64,000 nt of DNA from Photobacterium aquimaris (GCF_002954455.1 NZ_MSCC01000006.1:1-64000), one strand, 5' to 3'; shown: positions 45,526 through 55,083, numbered from the stretch's first letter. Numbers and translations: made by a program. The notes: generated by a model not told the origin, from the letters alone.

Positions 45526-48297
45526 TTAGTGAGCCTGATCCCAATTATCACCACTACCCGCCTCTGCAATTAATGGTACCGCTAACGTTGCCGCTTGCTC
45601 CATCAATTGACGAACTTTTGCCGTCACACTGTCTAACGCTGAAGCTTCTACTTCAAACACTAATTCATCGTGTACTTGCATTAATAAGCTCACAGTTTGT
45701 TGCGGTTGTTGTTGCACCCATTCATCAACAGCAATCATGGCTAATTTAATAATATCTGCGGCCGTTCCTTGCATTGGCGCGTTAATCGCTGCACGTTCAG
45801 CAGCCTTACGACGCAGGCCATTACGCGCCTTAATATCAGGAAGATACAAACGACGACCAAACAGTGTCTCAACATAACCCTGCTCTGCCGCATTATTACG
45901 CGTACTTTCCATATATTCTAAAACACCCGGGTAACGCTCAAAATACACATTCATGTAATCTTGTGCTTCATTACGTCCCATATCGAGTTGTTTAGCTAAA
46001 CCAAACGCACTCATGCCATAAATTAAACCGAAGTTAATTGCCTTAGCGCGTCGACGTTGTTCTGTCGTTACATCATCAATTGCTAGCCCTAAAATTTCAG
46101 CGGCTGTTGCGGCGTGAATATCCTTACCTTCTCTAAATGCATTCAGTAACGCCTCGTCACCAGAAAGGTGCGCCATAATACGTAATTCAATTTGAGAATA
46201 ATCGACAGCCAGAATTTTATAACCCGGTTTAGCGACAAAGGCTTGACGGATACGACGGCCTTCTTGGTTACGAACCGGAATATTTTGCAGGTTAGGCTCA
46301 CTAGATGATAAACGTCCAGTTACTGTTCCAGATTGATGATAAGAAGTATGGACACGACCTGTCGCAACATTAACCATCTTTGGTAACTTATCGGTATAAG
46401 TCGATTTTAGTTTTGCTAAGCCACGGTATTCTAATAGTAATTTCGGTAATGGGTAATCTAACGCTAATTCTTGTAGCACTTCTTCATTGGTTGAAGGTGT
46501 ACCTGAAGGGGTTTTCTTGATAACAGGCAAGCCCATCTTTTCAAATAGAATCGCTTGTAATTGTTTCGGTGAACTTAAATTAAACTCTTCACCTGCTAGC
46601 TCATAAGCCAGCTTTTCGATTTCATCTAATCGTTGTGCTAATTCTATTGATTGTGCGCCAAGCAACGTACTATCAATGTACACACCCATACGTTCCATGC
46701 GTGATAACACCGGCACTAACGGCATTTCAATTGTTTCAAACACTTTTTTAAGCTTGGCATCAGCGGCAACTTTTGGGTATAACGCATTGTGTAAACGTAG
46801 CGTAATATCCGCATCTTCTGCAGCATAAGGGCCAGCTTGCTCAAGGTCGATTTGATTAAAGGTTAATTGTTTCTTACCTTTACCCGCGATATCTTCAAAA
46901 CTAATGTTTTTATGCTCAAGGTAACGCAACGCTAAGCTGTCCATATCATGACGACCAACAACGCTGTTATAGACATAAGATTCAAGCATGGTATCAAATT
47001 GAATACCCTGCATATCAATGCCATATCGCGCGACAATACTGGCATCAAATTTTAAATTTTGTCCGACTTTAGCAAGGTTTTTATCTTCTAATAATGGCTT
47101 TAATTGCGCTAACACCCAATCACGATCGAGTTGCGCTGGCGCATCAAGATAATCATGAGCGACTGGCACATAAGCAGCTTTACCTTCTTCAACCGCAAAT
47201 GAAACCCCAATCAGATTCGCTGTCATGTAATCAAGACCATCGGTCTCAGTATCAAATGCAAACACATCGGCATTTTTTAGCTGGGTTAACCAACCATTAA
47301 AACTGGCTTGATCCAATACGGTTTCATAACCACTACGATCAATCGTTGGGGCAACCACAGTTGGCTCCGCCGATGTTGTTGCTGCACTTTCATCAGCTAC
47401 AATGCGGCCATCACTGCCATCCAACATTTCGGTTAGCCAGCGACGGAATTGTAATTTACCAAACAATTCAGTCAATGCATCGGTATCAGGTACGCCTTTA
47501 CATAATTGCTCTGGTGTCAGCTCTAGTTCCACATCAAGCTTAATTGTCGCCAGTTTATAAGACATATAAGCGGCTTCTTTATTATCAAGCAGCTTTTTCG
47601 CCATTGTTTTTGAGCCACGAAAACCTAGTGGTGCAATATCATCAAGGTTGGCATACAGCGCATCTAAACCACCAACGCCAGTTAATAACGCCTTAGCCGT
47701 TTTCTCTCCAACCCCTGGTACGCCAGGAATATTATCAACCTTATCTCCCATAAGGGCTAAGTAATCGATGATCAACTCAGGACCAATACCAAACTTATCC
47801 ACAACACCCGCAGGATCCATCACTACATCAGTCATGGTGTTGATCAACGTAACGTTTTGATCAACTAACTGAGCCATATCTTTATCACCAGTACTGATTA
47901 ATACTGGCATGCCTTGTTGTGATGCCTGTGTTGCTAGGGTACCGATCACATCATCAGCTTCAACCCCAGAGATCGCGATCAATGGTAATCCCATTGCTTT
48001 GATCACTGCATGTAATGGCTCAATCTGACCGCGAAGATCATCCGGCATCGGAGGACGATTGGCTTTATACTCAGGGTAAATATCATCACGGAATGTTTTA
48101 CCTTTAGCATCAAAGATAACCGCAATACGATCAGTCGAAAACTGACGCAGCATACTGCGCAACATGTTAACCACACCGTAAATTGCACCCGTCGGTTCAC
48201 CATCAGAATTAGTGAAATTAGGCGCAGCATGATAAGCGCGATAAAGATAAGAGGATCCATCAATGAGGATCAATGGATTTTCAGGAATCGTAGCCAT
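45526..48297 (-). CDS. polA: DNA polymerase I
   Basis: 923 residues. N-terminal 5'-3' nuclease (LIDGSSYLYRAYHA, GDKDMAQLV, LMGDKVDNIPGVPGVGEKTA), central 3'-5' exonuclease with intact DEDD start FDTETDGLD (about residue 348), and polymerase domain with motif A VDYSQIELRIMAHLS, motif B RRAKAINFGLIYGMS and motif C QVHDELVFEVE. Okazaki fragment processing and repair. Confidence 0.97.
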   Translation of the reverse strand: MATIPENPLILIDGSSYLYRAYHAAPNFTNSDGEPTGAIYGVVNMLRSMLRQFSTDRIAVIFDAKGKTFRDDIYPEYKANRPPMPDDLRGQIEPLHAVIKAMGLPLIAISGVEADDVIGTLATQASQQGMPVLISTGDKDMAQLVDQNVTLINTMTDVVMDPAGVVDKFGIGPELIIDYLALMGDKVDNIPGVPGVGEKTAKALLTGVGGLDALYANLDDIAPLGFRGSKTMAKKLLDNKEAAYMSYKLATIKLDVELELTPEQLCKGVPDTDALTELFGKLQFRRWLTEMLDGSDGRIVADESAATTSAEPTVVAPTIDRSGYETVLDQASFNGWLTQLKNADVFAFDTETDGLDYMTANLIGVSFAVEEGKAAYVPVAHDYLDAPAQLDRDWVLAQLKPLLEDKNLAKVGQNLKFDASIVARYGIDMQGIQFDTMLESYVYNSVVGRHDMDSLALRYLEHKNISFEDIAGKGKKQLTFNQIDLEQAGPYAAEDADITLRLHNALYPKVAADAKLKKVFETIEMPLVPVLSRMERMGVYIDSTLLGAQSIELAQRLDEIEKLAYELAGEEFNLSSPKQLQAILFEKMGLPVIKKTPSGTPSTNEEVLQELALDYPLPKLLLEYRGLAKLKSTYTDKLPKMVNVATGRVHTSYHQSGTVTGRLSSSEPNLQNIPVRNQEGRRIRQAFVAKPGYKILAVDYSQIELRIMAHLSGDEALLNAFREGKDIHAATAAEILGLAIDDVTTEQRRRAKAINFGLIYGMSAFGLAKQLDMGRNEAQDYMNVYFERYPGVLEYMESTRNNAAEQGYVETLFGRRLYLPDIKARNGLRRKAAERAAINAPMQGTAADIIKLAMIAVDEWVQQQPQQTVSLLMQVHDELVFEVEASALDSVTAKVRQLMEQAATLAVPLIAEAGSGDNWDQAH

Positions 48298-48673
48298 AGG
48301 GTTATTCTTATATCCAAGCGAAAGTAGTTCAGGTTAGGTCTATTATCGACCAAATTTACCCCTACACCACAGAAAAAATGCAATGTTGACTAGAATGCCA
48401 TGCCAAACCGCAACTGTTAACTGCTGTTTTGCGTTATTCAGCCATTTTCTGTGGATAACTTTGTTAGTATTTAATTTGCACCAGTTGATCGTTTTTTATA
48501 TAAAAATAAAAATTACTCATGATTGTATTTATTTTCATATACTTAATAAGAAAACAGGATTTAGATCTTCGATCCGATATTGATCATTGATTGTGGACAA
48601 CATCAGTTTGATAATCTTAACCAAGCCCATAATTACAACAATATAAGTATATTTGATTAGTTAGGATGCCATT
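48298..48673. other. Divergent polA/elbB intergenic region with a DnaA box
   Basis: 376 bp. It holds one perfect DnaA box TTATCCACA (minus strand, 48450-48458) and four GATC sites between about 48488 and 48590. No gene or RNA is seen. Probably just divergent promoters; the box might link polA expression to DnaA. Confidence 0.5.
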
Positions 48674-49324
48674 ATGAAGAAAATTGCGGTAATTTTAAGC
48701 GGTTCAGGCGTGTTTGATGGAACCGAAATCCATGAAGCAGTATTAGCTTTATTGGCAATAGAACAACAAGGGGCAAGCTGGCACTGTTTTGCTCCCAACA
48801 TCGATCAGCATCACGTCATTAATCACATCAATGGCGAAGTCAGTCATGAAATTCGTAACGTTTTAGTTGAATCGGCGCGTATTGCACGTGGCAATATATC
48901 TGATGTTACCCTGTTAAATATTAATGACTATGATGCACTGCTCGTCCCTGGCGGGTTTGGTGTTGCTAAAAATTTATCTGACTTTGCGCTTCACGGCAGT
49001 GCATGTCAGATCAACGAAGACGTAAAACAAGCCTGCCAATCTTTTGCTCAAGCCAATAAACCTGCGGCCTATTTATGTATTGCGCCAACCTTGATCCCCC
49101 AGATCTATGGCCCCGGCGCAAAAGCGACGATCGGTAATGATCCTGACACTGCGGCCGCATTTAACACCATGGGTGGCGAACATGTATTATGCCCTGTTGA
49201 TGATTTTGTGCTTGATCAAAAACGACGTCTATTAACAACACCGGCCTATATGCTGGCAACCAACATCAGTGAAGCTGCTACAGGGATCAATAAACTGGTA
49301 CAAGAGTTAATAAAGTTAGCCTAA
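48674..49324 (+). CDS. elbB: Glyoxalase ElbB (DJ-1/PfpI superfamily)
   Basis: 216 residues. Class I glutamine amidotransferase-like fold with the nucleophilic cysteine in YLCIAPTLIP and the N-terminal VILSGSGVFDGTEIHEAV motif of ElbB. E. coli ElbB has glyoxal hydratase activity and was originally tied to isoprenoid synthesis. TTAGGATGCC ribosome site. RyhB lies just downstream on the opposite strand. Confidence 0.92.
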   Translation: MKKIAVILSGSGVFDGTEIHEAVLALLAIEQQGASWHCFAPNIDQHHVINHINGEVSHEIRNVLVESARIARGNISDVTLLNINDYDALLVPGGFGVAKNLSDFALHGSACQINEDVKQACQSFAQANKPAAYLCIAPTLIPQIYGPGAKATIGNDPDTAAAFNTMGGEHVLCPVDDFVLDQKRRLLTTPAYMLATNISEAATGINKLVQELIKLA

Positions 49325-49351
49325 GCGTAATAAGAAATATTAAACGCTTAA

Positions 49352-49515
49352 AAAAGAAAAAGCGGCGCACTGTGTGATGCGCCGCTCAGCAGAAGTAGTA
49401 ATTGGTTTTTAGCCCTACACTAAGCACCGTTACCAAGCTGAAGTACACTGGAAGCAATGTGAGCAATGTCGTGCCATCAATCACTAGAAAAAAGCGTTTT
49501 CTCTAGCACTGAAAG
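49352..49515 (-). ncRNA. ryhB: Iron-responsive small RNA RyhB
   Basis: About 160 nt on the minus strand. The region 49441-49474 reads GCACGACATTGCTCACATTG then CTTCCAGTGTACTT, identical over 27 nt to the E. coli RyhB seed core that pairs with sdhC, sodB and fur. A -35 TTGCAA and -10 TATTAT (49523-49528) overlap a Fur box; the 3' end is the stem GCGGCGCA/TGCGCCGC followed by a T-rich tract. Expected role: Hfq-dependent silencing of iron-using proteins under iron limitation. Vibrio RyhBs are longer than the 90-nt E. coli form, as here. Confidence 0.93.
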
Positions 49516-49518
49516 CAT

Positions 49519-49537
49519 GTTAATAATAACCATTCTC
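49519..49537 (-). promoter_or_regulatory. Fur box at the ryhB promoter
   Basis: On the minus strand GAGAATGGTTATTATTAAC resembles the 19-bp Fur consensus GATAATGATAATCATTATC and covers the -10 region of ryhB. A second, weaker Fur-like stretch (TTGAGAATAACTTTCATTT) lies at about 49557-49575. Confidence 0.8.
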
Positions 49538-49635
49538 AACTATGTTGCAACATTTAATTGAGAATAACTTTCATTTGTAATGAGAATTTCATCTATCGTC
49601 TCACTTACAGTTATTATTTAGTCGTCTTTGATCCG

Positions 49636-49662
49636 ATAAAAAAATCGGCCGCAGCCGATTTA
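49636..49662 (-). terminator. Terminator after yhhQ
   Basis: AATCGGC and GCCGATT form a 7-bp stem followed by TTTTTTT on the minus strand, 27 bp past the yhhQ stop. Confidence 0.85.
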
Positions 49663-49688
49663 TTATTGATGTTAAAAACAATCACGAC

Positions 49689-50405
49689 TCATTTAATGAC
49701 GCCAGCAACGTCAGCAACAGTTGGCTGTTTTAATGTCGTTAGCTTATTGATTAAATAATTAAGTAGCACCCCGTACAAAGGCACAAACAAACCAAGACTA
49801 ATAATTAATTTAAAACTGTAATCCACCAGCGCGATTTCAGTCCAGTTTTGAGCCATAAAAGCATCTGGGCTGTGGTAAAACGCAATACTGAAAAAAGCGA
49901 GGGTATCAAGCGCATTACCGATAATGGTCGACGCTGTTGGTGCAATCCACCATTGCTTCATTTGACGAAGGCGGTTAAATACCGATACATCCAATATTTG
50001 CCCCAATAGGTATGCCATAAAACTAGCAATCGCAATACGAGCCACAAACAGATTAAATTCTGTAAGATGAGCAAACCCTTGATATTGGCCTTTAAAGAAC
50101 AATACTGATAGCACATAAGACACAATTAATGCCGGTGCCATTACTCGCCAAATTATTTTACGCGCTATCGCTGCACCAAAAATACGCACAGTTAAATCAG
50201 TCGCAAGAAAAATAAACGGAAAAGTAAATGCTCCCCACGTGGTGTGATAACCAAAAACAGTAAACGGTAATTGAACCAGATAATTACTTGAGGCAATCAC
50301 TAATAAATGAAAAGCCACCAAATACGATAACGCTTTGTGTTGTTGCGCTGAGGTAAAAGCCGTTGTGGTTGTATTAGATATTGTTGCGTTGGATAAAGCA
50401 GTCAT
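49689..50405 (-). CDS. yhhQ: Queuosine precursor (preQ0/preQ1) transporter YhhQ
   Basis: 238 residues with about six transmembrane helices. VUT-family motifs: SNYLVQLPFTVFG, WGAFTFPFIFLATDLTVRIFG, GNALDTLAFFSIAFY. YhhQ imports 7-cyano-7-deazaguanine and related precursors for queuosine in tRNA. ATG 50405 (MTALSNA) is eight bases from an AAGG that belongs to a preQ1 riboswitch. The frame extends to 50450, but that part is riboswitch RNA. Confidence 0.9.
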   Translation of the reverse strand: MTALSNATISNTTTTAFTSAQQHKALSYLVAFHLLVIASSNYLVQLPFTVFGYHTTWGAFTFPFIFLATDLTVRIFGAAIARKIIWRVMAPALIVSYVLSVLFFKGQYQGFAHLTEFNLFVARIAIASFMAYLLGQILDVSVFNRLRQMKQWWIAPTASTIIGNALDTLAFFSIAFYHSPDAFMAQNWTEIALVDYSFKLIISLGLFVPLYGVLLNYLINKLTTLKQPTVADVAGVIK

Positions 50406-50408
50406 GTA

Positions 50409-50443
50409 AGACCTTTTTGTCATTGGGGGGAGGGAACCCAAAC
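50409..50443 (-). promoter_or_regulatory. PreQ1-I riboswitch controlling yhhQ
   Basis: On the minus strand TTTGGGTTCCCTCCCCCC is followed by AATGACAAAAAGGTC. P1 pairs TTGGG with CCCAA; the loop TTCCCTCCC has the conserved TTC and a CCT that can pair with the downstream AGG of AAAAAGG to close the H-type pseudoknot. That AAGG is also the Shine-Dalgarno of yhhQ, so ligand binding would block translation. Identified by eye from the family consensus. Confidence 0.78.
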
Positions 50444-50513
50444 ATTTCATTGCAGATGATAACCACCGCCTGCAACACCAGGGCGGCGATTATACAGCAC
50501 AGCATTAATTTGC

Positions 50514-50813
50514 CTAGTGGCGAGACAATAACTGTTGTATAAAAATTAAATCATCGATTTCACTGAGTACTAAAAGTTCCAACCACATTGATGCGGTGTA
50601 ATGTTCAGCTTTAAGTAACAACTGACACCCATCAACATCAATTAGCCACTGTTGCAAGTCTGCACTTGGCTCTTTATCAATGACTTTGGCATCTAAGCGA
50701 GCCAATAATACGGCTGCAATCGTAGCAAAATCATCAAATTCAAACGCTGTAGGAGTCACCACTAACGTACCTAATTCAAGGTTTATTACTGTGCGGCTAA
50801 AATCATAGTCCAT
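50514..50813 (-). CDS. DUF3630 protein
   Basis: 99 residues, acidic, no signal or membrane segment. The sequence (FDDFATIAAVLLARLDAKVIDKEP...WLELLVLSEIDDLIFIQQLL) matches my recollection of the DUF3630 family found next to recQ in vibrios. Function unknown. It begins 12 bp after the recQ stop and is probably cotranscribed with it. Confidence 0.7.
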   Translation of the reverse strand: MDYDFSRTVINLELGTLVVTPTAFEFDDFATIAAVLLARLDAKVIDKEPSADLQQWLIDVDGCQLLLKAEHYTASMWLELLVLSEIDDLIFIQQLLSRH

Positions 50814-50825
50814 TATTCACTTCCA

Positions 50826-52670
50826 TTAATTATGCTCACCAATGGCCATTAAGTGGTCGCCAATCAATTGTAAAAATACCACCCCAAATTTGTCTAACTT
50901 GCGCTGACCGACACCGTTTATCGCTAAAAAGTCGCCTTTTGAGCTCGGTAACCGCTCTGCCATTTCCATCAAGCTAGCATCATTAAATACTACATAAGGT
51001 GGCAGATCTTCTTCATCCGCAATCGCTTTGCGTAATTTTCGTAACTTGGCAAATAGCTTTTTATCGTATTGGCGATTAGCCATTCGATCAACTTTACTGC
51101 TACGTACTGCGCTATCTAACCGCGGCACCGCCAAAGATAATGCCATTTCGGCTCTTAATAACGGTCGCGCTTGCTGGGTCAGTTGCAACACTGAATTACG
51201 GCTTATATTTTGAGTTAAAAATCCACGATGGATCAATTGCCGTAAAATGCTGACCCAATATTCATGACTATATTCACGTCCAATACCATAAGTGGTTAAT
51301 TTATCATGACCATATTCACGAATACGTTGATTTTGCATTCCCCGCAGTACATCAACCACATAGGTAATTCCAAAATTCTGATTAACGCGATACACACATG
51401 ACAACGCTTTTTGAGCCGCTTCTACCGCATCAAACTGTTGCGGGGGATCAAGACATACGTCGCAATTACCGCATCCTTGGCGCAACTCTTCACCAAAGTA
51501 ATGCAACAACACTTGGCGACGACAACTTTGTGCTTGAGCAAACGCCCCCATAGCATGCAACTTATGTAATTCAACATCCCGCTGAGCATCATTGGGTTTT
51601 TCATCAACACAACGTCGTAACCAAGCTAAATCAGCGGGATCATAAAGCAGTAACGCTTCTGCGGGTAAACCATCGCGCCCAGCCCGTCCTGTTTCTTGGT
51701 AATACGATTCAATGTTACGTGGAATATCAAAATGAACCACAAACCGCACATTGGGTTTATTGATCCCCATTCCAAACGCCACAGTGGCAACAACCACATG
51801 AATATCATCACGCTGAAAAGCATCTTGTACTGCTACCCGTTGTTGATGTTCCATACCGGCGTGATATGCCGCTGCACGAATACCGCTGTGACACAATTTT
51901 TCGCTGATCTGTTCCACTTTCTTACGGCTATTACAATAAATAATTCCGCACTGGCCGCGAACAGTCGCTAAATACTGGTTCAATTGCTGTTGCGGTTTAT
52001 GTTTTTCCCATAAGGTATAACGAATATTGGGTCGATCGAAACTTCCCAAATAACAATGGGGGTCGTTTAATCCTAACCGATTAACAATATCATGCCGAGT
52101 GGCGTCATCAGCGGTAGCTGTTAATGCCATTACCGGTAGCGGTGAAAATTGCTGTTTAAGTACCCCTAGAGCGGCATATTCAGGTCGAAAATCATGTCCC
52201 CACTGAGAAACACAGTGAGCTTCATCGACAGCAACCATAGCCAAATCAAGTTGCTGCAAACGTTCAAGAAAATCGCGCATTAATACTCGTTCAGGTGAAG
52301 CATAAACCAGCTGTAACTCACCCTTTTGCATCGCATCAAACGTTGCTTGAATCTCTTCACGTGACATCGCCGAATGGATACATCCAGCACTGACACCATT
52401 GGCATTAAGCTGATCCACCTGATCTTTCATCAATGAAATAAGCGGTGAAATTACCAAAGTTAATCCCGATAGCATTAACGCCGGAATTTGATAACACAAT
52501 GATTTACCGCCACCAGTCGGCATAATAACCAAACAATCGTTGCCAGTAGTGATTGCCTCAATCACCGCTTGCTGTCCTTGCCTAAATTGTTGGTAGCCAA
52601 ATACATCCTGCAAAATTTCTTGGCTGGATAATAATAATGACGACACAGGCAGAGGGGCAACAGCTGACAT
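50826..52670 (-). CDS. recQ: ATP-dependent DNA helicase RecQ
   Basis: 614 residues. Helicase motifs MPTGGGKSLCYQIPAL (Walker A), VDEAHCVSQWGHDFRPEY (DEAH and motif IIa), and QETGRAGRDGLPAE; zinc-binding CRRQVLLHYFGEELRQGCGNCDVC; C-terminal HRDC domain (LFAKLRKLRKAIADEEDLPPYVVFND). RecF pathway and illegitimate recombination control. ATG 52670 aligns with family length; the frame to 52814 adds 48 residues unlike any RecQ. Confidence 0.95.
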   Translation of the reverse strand: MSAVAPLPVSSLLLSSQEILQDVFGYQQFRQGQQAVIEAITTGNDCLVIMPTGGGKSLCYQIPALMLSGLTLVISPLISLMKDQVDQLNANGVSAGCIHSAMSREEIQATFDAMQKGELQLVYASPERVLMRDFLERLQQLDLAMVAVDEAHCVSQWGHDFRPEYAALGVLKQQFSPLPVMALTATADDATRHDIVNRLGLNDPHCYLGSFDRPNIRYTLWEKHKPQQQLNQYLATVRGQCGIIYCNSRKKVEQISEKLCHSGIRAAAYHAGMEHQQRVAVQDAFQRDDIHVVVATVAFGMGINKPNVRFVVHFDIPRNIESYYQETGRAGRDGLPAEALLLYDPADLAWLRRCVDEKPNDAQRDVELHKLHAMGAFAQAQSCRRQVLLHYFGEELRQGCGNCDVCLDPPQQFDAVEAAQKALSCVYRVNQNFGITYVVDVLRGMQNQRIREYGHDKLTTYGIGREYSHEYWVSILRQLIHRGFLTQNISRNSVLQLTQQARPLLRAEMALSLAVPRLDSAVRSSKVDRMANRQYDKKLFAKLRKLRKAIADEEDLPPYVVFNDASLMEMAERLPSSKGDFLAINGVGQRKLDKFGVVFLQLIGDHLMAIGEHN

Positions 52671-52814
52671 AGTAAGACTCTTCGCTAAACAGGGCTGCCA
52701 TTCTATACCTAAATCACGGTCGGATGCGAATAAGGCCAAGATGACTGACCATTCGTTGATACCATTACTACCTTGCTCAGTAAATGATGCCATCATTCCA
52801 CTTACTCGGCTCAC

Positions 52815-53248
52815 TAAGTTCTATCGAGTTTAAAGCAATGACTATCAATAGCTACTTCAGCCCCAATATTCAACTATGCCGTTATTTATTAAAAATAAGC
52901 ACTAACATTTCATTGAAAAAATTATCACCGCTTAAAAATAATCAAATAACCAATTAATTAATAAGACAATAAAAAATAACTTCCGTATCAATCACAATGG
53001 TTACTTATTCAACACTCTATAATTTAAAATGGTTTTTTAATCGCTAAAAATAAGACTTATTAGGTGTATTTGTTAACTAGCAACCATGAAAAGCATCAAA
53101 TTGATTAAATATCACATCTTTAATTAATATTCCGACCAATAATATTTAAAAATAATGGGATATACGCTGTTTTTTCTGCCATCATTAACCACATTAAAAG
53201 GCTACATAGCGTCCACCACTGTTGCGTCACTGATTACAAGGATCTGTT
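52815..53248. other. AT-rich intergenic region between recQ and ggt
   Basis: About 430 bp, strongly AT-rich (many AAATAA and TTAATTA runs) between divergent genes. It presumably carries both promoters. I found no ORF, hairpin terminator or recognisable operator. Confidence 0.5.
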
Positions 53249-55015
53249 ATGCTAAAAATATCGCCATTACTATTACGTTTATTGACTGTTTGTAGCTGTG
53301 CAGGCCCTATTTTTTCTGCAACGGCACAGCAAATTAGCGATAGCATTACACCAGAAACAAGTGTCGCCAACCAACAATCACACCTCGTGAACGGTCAGCA
53401 ATGGATGATTGCTACAGCCAATCATTATGCCAGTGAGGCGGGTGCAGAGATGCTACGTCAAGGAGGCAATGCCATTGATGCGATGGTCGCTACCCAACTA
53501 GTATTGGGTTTGGTTGAACCACAATCATCTGGTATTGGTGGCGGTGGCTTTTTAGTTTATTGGAATAATGATAACCACCAAATGACCACCTTTGACGGCC
53601 GTGAAACTGCGCCTTTTGCAGTAACACCACGTCTATTTCAAGATAAAAAAGGCCAACCACTGGCGTTTTATGATGCGGTCGTTGGTGGACGCTCTGTCGG
53701 CACCCCTGGCACAATTAAATTATTATGGAATAGCCACCAGCAATACGGTCAGTTGGAATGGAAAAAGTTATTTCAACCAGCGATCAAATTAGCCCAGCAA
53801 GGGTTTATTGTTAGCCCTCGTTTAGCGGCATTAGTAGCTAAAGATGCCTCTAATTTACAACGTTGGCCTGTAACCAAGGCCTATTTTTTTGATACCCAAG
53901 ATCAACCGATTCAAGCCGGACAACGGTTAATCAATCACGCTTATGCCAATACGTTACGAAAAATTGCTGATTATGGTCAAAAAGCCTTTTATCAAGGGGA
54001 TATTGCGCGCGCGATTGTTAATACAGTACAAAATGCCATGGGTAATCCGGGGGTCCTAAGTAGCATTGATTTAGCCAGTTATAAGGTTAAACAGCGGGCG
54101 CCAGTATGTGCACCTTATCGTCAATATCAAATTTGCGGCATGGGCCCTCCAAGTTCTGGCGCGTTAACTCTTGGCCAGATTATGGCGATGCTTAACCATT
54201 ATCCGTTAGCAAAGATGGGCGCCAATGATGTCAACAGTTGGCGTTTAATTGGTGATGCATCACGATTAGCATTTGCCGATCGTGGTCGTTATATGGCTGA
54301 CAGTGACTATGTGCCGATGCCAACTAAAGGCTTGCTCGATCCCAATTACATTCAACAACGAGCGCAATTATTGGCCTCCAATAAAAAATTAACCACGGTC
54401 GAGCCGGGATTACCACCTTGGGAGCATGCGAGTCAGCAACAAGCCACCAATGAAGCGATCGAGTTACCCTCAACTACCCATTTTTCGATTGTTGATGCCC
54501 AAGGCAATGTGGTCTCGATGACCTCTACCATTGAAAACAGTTTTGGTTCACGATTAATGGTCGGCGGATTCCTACTTAATAATGAATTAACCGATTTTTC
54601 ATTTCGAAGCCACATTGATGGCCGACCAATCGCTAATCGTATTGAGCCCGGTAAGCGCCCTCGTTCATCAATGGCACCGACAATTGTGATGCATAATAAT
54701 CAACCAGTATTAGCTATTGGCTCTCCAGGTAGTAGTCAAATCATTGGTTATATTGCTAAAACTTTAGTGGCTTACATTGATTGGGGTATGGACTTACAAC
54801 AAGCGATTAATTTTCCCAATATCAATAACCGCTTTGGTAGCTTTGAATTAGAACAGCACACCACGGCCACCGCATGGGCACCTAAATTTGAACAATTAGG
54901 TTATAAAACTGTTGTCAAAGATCTTAACTCAGGCATTCAAGCGATCAGTATTGCACCCAAGCAGTTGATCGGGGCCGCCGATCCTCGCCGTGAAGGTAAG
55001 GTCATCGCTCAATAA
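53249..55015 (+). CDS. ggt: Gamma-glutamyltranspeptidase
   Basis: 588 residues. Signal peptide MLKISPLLLRLLTVCSCAGPIFSATA. The autoprocessing site and nucleophile is the Thr of STTHFSIVDAQGNVVSMTST (about residue 411); GSPGSSQIIG and EPQSSGIGGGGFLVYW are family motifs. Periplasmic enzyme cleaving gamma-glutamyl bonds of glutathione. AAGGA ribosome site; a terminator is shared with uvrD. Confidence 0.94.
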   Translation: MLKISPLLLRLLTVCSCAGPIFSATAQQISDSITPETSVANQQSHLVNGQQWMIATANHYASEAGAEMLRQGGNAIDAMVATQLVLGLVEPQSSGIGGGGFLVYWNNDNHQMTTFDGRETAPFAVTPRLFQDKKGQPLAFYDAVVGGRSVGTPGTIKLLWNSHQQYGQLEWKKLFQPAIKLAQQGFIVSPRLAALVAKDASNLQRWPVTKAYFFDTQDQPIQAGQRLINHAYANTLRKIADYGQKAFYQGDIARAIVNTVQNAMGNPGVLSSIDLASYKVKQRAPVCAPYRQYQICGMGPPSSGALTLGQIMAMLNHYPLAKMGANDVNSWRLIGDASRLAFADRGRYMADSDYVPMPTKGLLDPNYIQQRAQLLASNKKLTTVEPGLPPWEHASQQQATNEAIELPSTTHFSIVDAQGNVVSMTSTIENSFGSRLMVGGFLLNNELTDFSFRSHIDGRPIANRIEPGKRPRSSMAPTIVMHNNQPVLAIGSPGSSQIIGYIAKTLVAYIDWGMDLQQAINFPNINNRFGSFELEQHTTATAWAPKFEQLGYKTVVKDLNSGIQAISIAPKQLIGAADPRREGKVIAQ

Positions 55016-55022
55016 GTACAAA

Positions 55023-55067
55023 AAAGCCCGCAAGTGATTAACCATACAATTAATTACTCACGGGCTT
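55023..55067. terminator. Bidirectional terminator between ggt and uvrD
   Basis: AAGCCCG and CGGGCTT close a longer stem (GTGATTAA pairs with TTAATTAC); A-rich on one side and T-rich on the other. Confidence 0.8.
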
Positions 55068-55083
55068 ATTGTTTTAACTGCCG

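Noticed and set aside
48383..48583. 66-codon plus-strand ORF between polA and elbB
   Set aside because: AT-rich promoter region with a DnaA box; no ribosome site and random composition.
49558..49758. 66-codon plus-strand ORF overlapping the yhhQ 3' end
   Set aside because: Runs through the yhhQ terminator and antisense coding sequence; no ribosome site.
50406..50450. N-terminal extension of YhhQ
   Set aside because: The extra codons are the preQ1 riboswitch; the ATG at 50405 follows the AAGG site.
52671..52814. 48-residue N-terminal extension of RecQ
   Set aside because: No ribosome site at the ATG and no similarity to RecQ N-termini.
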